The notes beneath the pieces were generated by a model. That model did no database searches, was not told the DNA's origin, and saw only the letters and a program-made list of their open reading frames with translations. DNA of 7,702 nt from Muribaculaceae bacterium (lineage in GTDB: Bacteria > Bacteroidota > Bacteroidia > Bacteroidales > Muribaculaceae): contig CADFRV010000112.1 in assembly GCA_902836725.1 (NCBI GenBank), positions 1 through 7,702 on the forward strand, given 5' to 3'. Made by a program: the position numbers and the translations under genes. Positions 1 to 5,833 of this stretch are shown one piece after another. Positions within the stretch are counted from its first letter, which is position 1; every line of letters starts with the position of its first letter.

Positions 1-147
1 TGTAACGAGGCCGCGATATCCACGGTATATACCTTTAACTTTAAATCCGCTGAATATGGCCGAGCGGGTGACGGCGCGGATAGCGGCGTTCATGCCCGGA
101 GCGTCTCCTCCAGAGGTAAGAATACCGATACATTTGATGTCTGCCAT
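1..147 (-). CDS. pfkA: 6-phosphofructokinase, N-terminal part (cut by window edge)
   Basis: The minus strand, read from the ATG at 147-145, gives 49 codons open to the window edge. The enzyme phosphorylates fructose 6-phosphate to fructose 1,6-bisphosphate, the committed step of glycolysis, in the cytoplasm. Residues 7-24 read IGILTSGGDAPGMNAAIR, the hallmark N-terminus of bacterial PfkA: the first beta strand followed by the glycine-rich nucleotide loop (G13-G14-D15). R24 and R28 align with the arginines that bind allosteric effectors in the E. coli and Bacillus enzymes, and residues 39-47 (GIYRGYRGL) match the next conserved strand. The start is fixed by this alignment, only a few residues upstream of the first strand. 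No strong Shine-Dalgarno is present; AAAGGG (162-157) lies 9 bases before the ATG. The residues that separate ATP-using from pyrophosphate-using forms lie outside the window, so that subtype is not proven. Transcription diverges from the large adhesin-like gene. Confidence 0.95.
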   Translation of the reverse strand, partial: MADIKCIGILTSGGDAPGMNAAIRAVTRSAIFSGFKVKGIYRGYRGLVT

Positions 148-207
148 ATTTAGAAACCCTTTATGGAATTTATATAAAAAATCAATTAGACTTGTCGGCC
201 TTAATCA

Positions 208-225
208 GTTACAAATGACTGTAAC
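208..225 (-). repeat. Perfect inverted repeat in the pfkA leader
   Basis: GTTACA (208-213) and TGTAAC (220-225) are exact reverse complements separated by 6 bases. The site lies inside the predicted 5' leader of pfkA, about 60-80 bases before the start codon. It could be a small RNA hairpin or a dyad operator for a dimeric regulator. With 6-base arms in AT-rich DNA, chance is a real alternative. Confidence 0.45.
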
Positions 226-226
226 A

Positions 227-241
227 AAAGGCAGTACCTTT
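227..241 (-). repeat. Second small inverted repeat in the pfkA leader
   Basis: AAAGG (227-231) and CCTTT (237-241) are reverse complements around a 5-base loop. The repeat directly follows the GTTACA/TGTAAC repeat with one base between them, so the pfkA leader RNA could carry two tandem hairpins. The arms are short, so the structure would be weak by itself. Confidence 0.3.
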
Positions 242-273
242 ATTTAAGAACCACAAATAAATTATTGCAGAGG

Positions 274-305
274 CAAAGTTAGCGGTTTTCTGTCAAATTA
301 AGAAA
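274..305 (-). promoter_or_regulatory. Probable pfkA promoter (Bacteroidales type)
   Basis: On the minus strand TAACTTTG (281-274) matches the Bacteroidales -7 element TAnnTTTG exactly. A TTTC (305-302) lies 20 bases upstream and is one base off the -33 element TTTG. Transcription would begin near 267, giving pfkA a leader of about 120 bases that contains two inverted repeats. A perfect TTTG (297-294) is present, but only 12 bases from the -7 element, which is too close. The assignment rests on consensus matching alone. Confidence 0.5.
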
Positions 306-332
306 TCCACATGGAAATATATTTACGGCAGT

Positions 333-363
333 TTTGGATTTAGATAAATAATGAGTATCTTTG
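333..363 (+). promoter_or_regulatory. Promoter of the large adhesin-like gene (Bacteroidales type)
   Basis: TTTG (333-336) is followed after exactly 19 bases by TATCTTTG (356-363). This is a full match to the Bacteroidales sigma consensus TTTG-N19-TAnnTTTG. Transcription should begin about 7 bases past the -7 element, near 370, giving a leader of roughly 50 bases before the ATG at 421. In-frame start candidates at 361 and 364 overlap or abut the -7 element, lie before the predicted transcript start, and can be excluded. Confidence 0.75.
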
Positions 364-420
364 ATGCGTTCCAATTGTAAATATTTGTCATTCTTTAGCC
401 TGATTACCAATTTGAATATT

Positions 421-3400
421 ATGATAAATTTCAAGAAGCTGACGCTACTGCCGGGTGTGGTGGCGACAGGTCTTTGCGCGCTATGTGTGGCGGCTTATGC
501 TTCCGAAGATATGCGTTTCATGCTCCGTTCACCAGGGCAACCGTTGTCAGTGATGGGTTTCCATCGCCTGGATATGCCTAAAACTGCGGTAAACGCCCCT
601 GAGTGCGGTATCTCATCTATGAAGGCACAGCGTAAGGTGACGGCTCCAGGGGGTATGCCGGAGGCAAAGAGGGCTGATGACAGGCTTCCATCCCTCACCG
701 GTCTGATGATCTACAGTTCGGCATGGGGATTCGGCAACGGTACCGGCATCTATGCTATAGACGCCTCAAATGGTGCTACAACCCTTCTGCATGCTCTTCC
801 CGAGGTGAGCGGAAACGGTACGATCGCTGGCACGAGTGCCGACGGCTATTTCTACGGCAGCTATTGCGAGGATTTTTACGGCAATATAAACAAGCTTGTC
901 AATTACCGTATGGATCTTGCTACCGGAAAAGTAGACAGCTACACTTATGATAATCCTACCTACGACGATGTATCGACCAACATGACCTACGACGCATCGT
1001 CGCGCAAGATATATTCAATAAACTACGACGGCTCAACAGATTACTATGCTCTTACGGTTTTCGATCCCATCGAGAACCGTTATACCGCCGTGGGTGAGCT
1101 TGACGAGCATTATTACGCATTATGCTCCGATTCCCGCGGACACATCTATGCCGTAAACGATCTCGGTGCTGTCGTGGAGCTGAATCCGGAGACAGCCGCT
1201 GTGGTGCGTGAAGTGGCGCAGACCAATATAGAGCCGCGGTATTCGCAATCGTGTGCGTGGAGCCCCAAAGACAATCTTATCTACTGGGCGGCATGCAACG
1301 ATGTTGTTGCAGCTCTTGTTACCATTGATCCCGCCACCGGAGCTGTCGCCACAGCCACACGGTTCCCGAATGACGAGGAATTTGTAGGACTTAGCTGTTC
1401 TGACGCGGTGGAGAACCCGTCGGCACCGGCAGCCCCCGCGAATCTTGCGGTAACTTATCCTGTGGAGGGTGGACTTGCAGCCGTTGTCAGCTGCGACGCG
1501 CCTTCGCTTACCGTTGGAGGTGAACCGCTGGCAGGTGAACTGACGCTGCATATTTATGTGGATGACACGGAATTGACGGAACAGAAAGTGACCGCAGGCG
1601 CCAAGGTAAGCCATGATACAATGCTTGAGAAAGGAATGCACAGGATCGAGGTGTGTTTCTCAAATGCGTCGGGCAACGGAACACGCGGCCGTGTGACCAC
1701 TTTCGCAGGCATAGATTCACCGGCAGATGTGACAGACCTCAAGGCTGTAGCCACTGATCCGGAGACAGTAAGACTTGAATGGAGCGCTCCCTCCGCAGGA
1801 GAACATGGAGGATGGTTCGATCCGTCTCTTCTCAGCTACAATGTGATGCGCGGCGGTAAAGTGATCGACGAGGGTCTGACTGCTACTGAATACATCGACC
1901 GCCTGGATGATACGTTCGCCACCAATCTGTATGCGTTGCAGGTATGTTACGACGGTGCGGTTTGCGGAAGCTCCAATCAGGTGCGTGTAAACACCGGAAC
2001 CCATCTTGCCCTTCCCTACAGCAACAGTTTTGAGAATGCCGGGGATTTTGACCTGCTGACTGTGCTTGACCTCAACAGAGACGGAAACACATGGTTCCAC
2101 GATACGGAATACAACACGGCAAGCTACAATTTCTCACGCGACATGCCCGGAAATGACATTCTGGTAATGCCGGTGATAGAAGGGGAGAAGGGACATGTGT
2201 ACAGGATGGAATTCTTTACCCGTTCGGCCTCGCAGTCCTACCCCGACAAGCTCGCGGTGTTGTGTGGCGACGCACCTACAGCCTCAGGACTTTCCACGGT
2301 GCTGATGGAGGGGAGAGTTATAAAAAACGAGGGAGAAAACCTCTCGGTAGAGTTTGCCCCCGATGCCGACGGGCCTCTGTATTTCGGTTTCCATTGTGTC
2401 AGCGACAAAGATATGTCGCGCCTGTTTGTCGATGACATCACTATCTCAGACTGCGGAAAGCTCTCTGATCCCGCACCTGCAGGAAATCTGCGGCTTGTTC
2501 CCGATGCCGACGGCGCCCTCTCTGTGAAGATCGGTTTCACCGCTCCTGAAACGACACTCGGGGGTGCGGAACTGAAATCTCTTGACAGGGTGGATATATA
2601 CAGAAACGGAAAACTCATACATACGATCACAAATCCGGCTCCGGGAGCGGCGCTGGATTACACTGACAATGATGCGGAATTCGGTTTCAACCTGTATTCC
2701 GTCTGTGCCGTGGCCGGCGGCAGCGGGGTCAACCGTGCAGAAAGGCGCGTTTTCGTAGGTATATACCGTCTGCCATTCCACATCGGGCCTACCGAGGAGG
2801 AGTACAGCCTGTTCAGTATCCCGGGTGGTGAAAAGGATGGCACCTGGTATTACGACGCGGATGAAAACGCACTTAAAGTGACCACTTATGGCAGTTCGCT
2901 GAAAGACGCTTACATTTTCACCCCCGCGATAGAACTCACAGACGCCAATCTGGTGGATCTCACGTTTGAATACCGTGCCGGTCTGGCGTCGTGTCCCGAG
3001 GAACTGGAGGTGACTTTCGGCACTTCGCCGGATCCTTCTACCCATCAGGTGGTGGAGCGTTTTGAATTCAACAATACCTCATATGCATCCCGACTGATAA
3101 GTTTCCCGGTGGCTTCCGCAGGGCGCTACTATATCGGTTTTCATGCCGTGAGCCTTCCGAACAGCATGATGATGCTTGTGCGCAATATCGGCCTTGACCG
3201 TGGTTCGCTAATGACCGCCCCGGCACCTGTGGTAAACATGCAGGTAACCGGTGGAGACCGCGGTGCCCTCACGGCAGACGTGAGCTTCTCGCTGCCGGTG
3301 GAGACGCTTGACGGTGAACTGCTTACAGGCACTCTCGGCGCACGGCTTTACAGGGCTGACGGTACGCTTGCCGACACGGCTGAGGGGCTTGCTCCCGGAA

Positions 3401-5679
3401 GCCAGGCTGTACTGACAGACACCGAGGCAACCCATGGTATAAATACCTACACCGTTGTGGCAAGCAATGGCGACGGTGAGGGTGGACGTGCCGAGGCTTC
3501 GGGATGGATAGGTGTGGATGTGCCGGTGCATATCCCCTATCTCGACGCCCTTCCGACATATGACAATCTCAGGGCCGAACTTTCCTGGGACGCTCCTGTA
3601 AAAGGTCTGCATGGAGGATATGTGGATCCCCATGCGCTGAAATACAATGTATATCAGCTTCAGGACAACTCGCTGTACCTCATAAACACTACCGAGAGCA
3701 ACGAGATAACCGTAATGCCTCAGGGTGGCAATGTGCAGGATTTCTACACATTCTACGTTACCGCCGTTTCAGAAGCGGGGGAGAGCCAGGCTGTGAGCAC
3801 AGGTCTTGTGGTAGGTCCTCCATATGAACTGCCGATGGTAGAGACCGCTTCCAACCGGATTGTGACAGCATTGCCCTGGATTTCCGGACCACTTACAGGT
3901 GATGTGAACTGGGGTGTGGCCGACTTTATCAATTCCATAGATGTGACAGCCGCAGACGGCGGCATGTTCGTATGTTCGGCCGCATTGCCTGAGCGCAGGC
4001 CGGGATCGGCGCGCATGCAGCTCCCGAAACTTGTGTTCGACGGACTGAACGCACCCACGCTGACATTCCATATGTACCATTATCCTGTGACGGGAGGCTC
4101 GCTGAAAGTCTCTGTAACGACCGATGAACTGGAATACAATGAAGTGTTCAGTGCGGATGTCAATTCGCTTTCAAGCGGATGGAAGGAGTATTCTGTAAAC
4201 CTTGCCGAGTATGCCGACGCACCGTGGGTGGCGATAGTTTTCGACGGAATACTTGCCAACGGCGCCGCCTATGTGATAGTGGACGATATTGAAGTGGCCA
4301 ACCGCTCAGTATACGACATATTGATCAACCGCGTGACAGGCAAACTTTCGCCTGAAGCAGGCATTACTCATGAGTATGCCGTGGAGGTGAAAAACAACGG
4401 CAAGGAAGCTGTGGATTTCGACCTGGAGATGCGTGTAAACGGTGTGACTGAAAGTGCAAAAAGCTATGACAACAAGCTTGCCGCGGGAAAGACAGCTACG
4501 CTGACCCTACCCCTCGCAGTGCTGCCGGAACATATCAACAATCAGCTTGATGTGGAGATAGAAGCTATTCCGCGTGAATGGCAGGATGAGATACCGGCCA
4601 ACAATATCAGCAGGTTCAGCCTCACGGCCATACAGCCCGATAAACCTGTGGTGACGGATCTTGAGGCACGGTATGAGGAGAATGGCGTGAGACTTGCCTG
4701 GAGCGCCCCGAGCCTTGTGCCGGAACCTGTGACAGACAGCTTTACCGATTATGAATCGTTCGCATACGATAATTTCGGCGACTACAAGACGGTGGATAAT
4801 GACGGACTGATACCTTGCGGTATCTCAGGTGTGGAATTCCCCAATATGGGTACACCGATGGCGTTCCAGGTATGGGAGCCGAGAGCCGCGGGTGTGGATG
4901 TTGACGCCGAGATATGGCAACCCCGCAGCGGCAACAAATGCCTGGTTGCATGGACCGCCCTGTCAAGTTATGTGGAGCCGTTCAATGACGACTGGCTTAT
5001 ATCGCCGCTGCTGTATGTGAGCGATGCTCCTCAGGAGTTGAGCTTCTATGTGCGCCGTCCGGTGGGTACCTATGGTGCCGAAAGTTTTGAGGTATTGTAT
5101 TCCACAACGGGTGACGAACCGGAGGATTTCACTCTTCTGAAGAGCGAGACAGTGGCAAACGGCATATGGAACAAGTGCAGCTATGAGCTTCCCGCAGGCA
5201 CACGTCATTTCGCGATCCGCTATGTGAGCCGCAACCGTTTCGCGCTGCTGTTCGACGATCTCACTTATACACGTGCCACAGGATTGAGCGAGATGCGTAC
5301 CGAGGGCTTCAATGTATACCGCAACGGGATCAGGATCGGGGATACATCGGCCACAGGCACAGTGTTTACCGATCCGGCCGGAAACAACGAATCCTATTAC
5401 AATGTGACCACCGTCTACAACACCGGCGAGTCGGCGATGTCGAATACGGCGCGTCTCTCTTCGGGTATAGAGGATGTCGTGCTGAACGGCGGTGCTGTCA
5501 GAATAGAGGGACATGAAGGGTACATATCGGTAGAGGCTCCTGCCGAAACCGTGGTAACCGTAGTGTCTGCCGACGGCAAGACTGTGTACGCCGGTTACGC
5601 ATGCAGCCGCATTGATCTGCCGGCCGGTGTCTATGTGGTGACTGTTGATGGTATCTCGTCCAAAGTGGCGGTAAGATAA
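421..5679 (+). CDS. Large secreted multidomain adhesin-like protein: propeller, FN3, choice-of-anchor-J, T9SS-like C-terminus
   Basis: This is an intact 1752-residue protein. The ATG at 421 is chosen because the promoter -7 element ends at 363 and because it opens directly on a signal peptide: KK at 5-6, a hydrophobic stretch 7-25, and likely cleavage after AYA at 25-27. No lipobox is present. Domains, with approximate residues: 91-327, beta-propeller-like repeats with blades such as GIYAIDASNG and LVTIDPATGAV; 335-433, FN3-like; 434-526, FN3; 528-678, cleaved-adhesin/jelly-roll; 683-780, FN3; 781-928, jelly-roll; 934-1036, FN3; 1036-1133, FN3; 1135-1294, jelly-roll; 1296-1405, CARDB-like (VKNNGKEAVDFDLEMRVNG); 1407-1677, an FN3 interrupted by a choice-of-anchor-J domain (NDDWLISP at 1522-1529); 1681-1752, a T9SS type A-like sorting domain ending in LPAGVYVVTVDGISSKVAVR. 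Jelly-rolls 1, 3 and 4 end in a strand carrying a DD pair (671-672, 1288-1289, 1612-1613); jelly-roll 2 has RN (921-922). I see no protease or glycosidase catalytic signature. The likely role is binding of protein or glycan at the cell surface or outside the cell. The ligand is unknown. The gene stands alone between its own promoter and terminator. Confidence 0.85.
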   Translation: MINFKKLTLLPGVVATGLCALCVAAYASEDMRFMLRSPGQPLSVMGFHRLDMPKTAVNAPECGISSMKAQRKVTAPGGMPEAKRADDRLPSLTGLMIYSSAWGFGNGTGIYAIDASNGATTLLHALPEVSGNGTIAGTSADGYFYGSYCEDFYGNINKLVNYRMDLATGKVDSYTYDNPTYDDVSTNMTYDASSRKIYSINYDGSTDYYALTVFDPIENRYTAVGELDEHYYALCSDSRGHIYAVNDLGAVVELNPETAAVVREVAQTNIEPRYSQSCAWSPKDNLIYWAACNDVVAALVTIDPATGAVATATRFPNDEEFVGLSCSDAVENPSAPAAPANLAVTYPVEGGLAAVVSCDAPSLTVGGEPLAGELTLHIYVDDTELTEQKVTAGAKVSHDTMLEKGMHRIEVCFSNASGNGTRGRVTTFAGIDSPADVTDLKAVATDPETVRLEWSAPSAGEHGGWFDPSLLSYNVMRGGKVIDEGLTATEYIDRLDDTFATNLYALQVCYDGAVCGSSNQVRVNTGTHLALPYSNSFENAGDFDLLTVLDLNRDGNTWFHDTEYNTASYNFSRDMPGNDILVMPVIEGEKGHVYRMEFFTRSASQSYPDKLAVLCGDAPTASGLSTVLMEGRVIKNEGENLSVEFAPDADGPLYFGFHCVSDKDMSRLFVDDITISDCGKLSDPAPAGNLRLVPDADGALSVKIGFTAPETTLGGAELKSLDRVDIYRNGKLIHTITNPAPGAALDYTDNDAEFGFNLYSVCAVAGGSGVNRAERRVFVGIYRLPFHIGPTEEEYSLFSIPGGEKDGTWYYDADENALKVTTYGSSLKDAYIFTPAIELTDANLVDLTFEYRAGLASCPEELEVTFGTSPDPSTHQVVERFEFNNTSYASRLISFPVASAGRYYIGFHAVSLPNSMMMLVRNIGLDRGSLMTAPAPVVNMQVTGGDRGALTADVSFSLPVETLDGELLTGTLGARLYRADGTLADTAEGLAPGSQAVLTDTEATHGINTYTVVASNGDGEGGRAEASGWIGVDVPVHIPYLDALPTYDNLRAELSWDAPVKGLHGGYVDPHALKYNVYQLQDNSLYLINTTESNEITVMPQGGNVQDFYTFYVTAVSEAGESQAVSTGLVVGPPYELPMVETASNRIVTALPWISGPLTGDVNWGVADFINSIDVTAADGGMFVCSAALPERRPGSARMQLPKLVFDGLNAPTLTFHMYHYPVTGGSLKVSVTTDELEYNEVFSADVNSLSSGWKEYSVNLAEYADAPWVAIVFDGILANGAAYVIVDDIEVANRSVYDILINRVTGKLSPEAGITHEYAVEVKNNGKEAVDFDLEMRVNGVTESAKSYDNKLAAGKTATLTLPLAVLPEHINNQLDVEIEAIPREWQDEIPANNISRFSLTAIQPDKPVVTDLEARYEENGVRLAWSAPSLVPEPVTDSFTDYESFAYDNFGDYKTVDNDGLIPCGISGVEFPNMGTPMAFQVWEPRAAGVDVDAEIWQPRSGNKCLVAWTALSSYVEPFNDDWLISPLLYVSDAPQELSFYVRRPVGTYGAESFEVLYSTTGDEPEDFTLLKSETVANGIWNKCSYELPAGTRHFAIRYVSRNRFALLFDDLTYTRATGLSEMRTEGFNVYRNGIRIGDTSATGTVFTDPAGNNESYYNVTTVYNTGESAMSNTARLSSGIEDVVLNGGAVRIEGHEGYISVEAPAETVVTVVSADGKTVYAGYACSRIDLPAGVYVVTVDGISSKVAVR

Positions 5680-5703
5680 GAGCTTTTAATGCTGAATATT
5701 GGG

Positions 5704-5739
5704 AAGAGGTGTCGAAAGGCACCTCTTTTTTTGTTTTTC
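5704..5739 (+). terminator. Intrinsic terminator after the large adhesin-like gene
   Basis: AAGAGGTG (5704-5711) pairs perfectly with CACCTCTT (5720-5727). A further U-G (5712/5719) and C-G (5713/5718) pair close a GAAA tetraloop (5714-5717), making a stem of about 10 pairs. A T-rich tract follows, from 5726 to 5739, broken by a single G. The hairpin sits 24 bases past the stop codon at 5677-5679. The upstream flank is not T-rich on the opposite strand, so it should work only for plus-strand transcription. It separates the large gene from the one that follows. Confidence 0.92.
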
Positions 5740-5767
5740 AGGGCATGTCCGGCGGATGACAGGTAGG

Positions 5768-5775
5768 TAATTTTG
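5768..5775 (+). promoter_or_regulatory. Candidate -7 promoter element for the last gene
   Basis: TAATTTTG matches the Bacteroidales -7 consensus TAnnTTTG. There is no TTTG at the expected distance (around 5744-5748 the sequence is CATGT), so the -33 element is poor. Transcription from here would begin near 5782. That gives a leader of about 50 bases to the ATG at 5834, much like the leader of the large gene, but only about 7 bases to the ATG at 5789. Confidence 0.4.
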
Positions 5776-5822
5776 CGGAAAAAAAGGTATGGCAAAAGAA
5801 AGATTTTCTGCAAAGGCAAAAA

Positions 5823-5829
5823 GAGGAGG
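5823..5829 (+). promoter_or_regulatory. Ribosome binding site deciding the start at 5834
   Basis: GAGGAGG lies 4 bases before the ATG at 5834 and is a strong Shine-Dalgarno match, the best before any gene in this window. The upstream alternative ATG at 5789 has only an A-rich run and AGG before it. The spacing is slightly short. Confidence 0.5.
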
Positions 5830-5833
5830 GTAT

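Noticed and set aside
56..247. Plus-strand open frame of 63 codons
   Set aside because: It overlaps the pfkA start codon region on the opposite strand, whose protein sequence is unmistakable. The plus-strand peptide resembles nothing.
294..297. Perfect TTTG on the minus strand as the pfkA -33 element
   Set aside because: It lies only 12 bases from the -7 element, where about 19-21 are expected. The near-match TTTC at 305-302 has the right spacing.
361..420. Upstream in-frame start of the large gene (TTG at 361 or ATG at 364)
   Set aside because: These codons overlap or abut the promoter -7 element (356-363), before the predicted transcript start. The signal peptide begins at the ATG at 421.
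454..486. Possible lipoprotein signal (Cys19 and Cys22 in the hydrophobic stretch)
   Set aside because: The residue before each Cys is Leu, and neither fits the lipobox L-[AS]-[GA]-C. The AYA site a few residues later is a normal signal peptidase I site.
4963..5514. Minus-strand open frame of 183 codons within the adhesin-like gene
   Set aside because: The plus-strand frame here encodes clear jelly-roll, FN3 and sorting-domain sequence. The antisense product has no recognisable features.
421..5679. Gingipain-like protease, suggested by the cleaved-adhesin domains
   Set aside because: No Cys/His catalytic protease domain is present. The N-terminal region is propeller-like and the rest is modular binding and scaffold domains.
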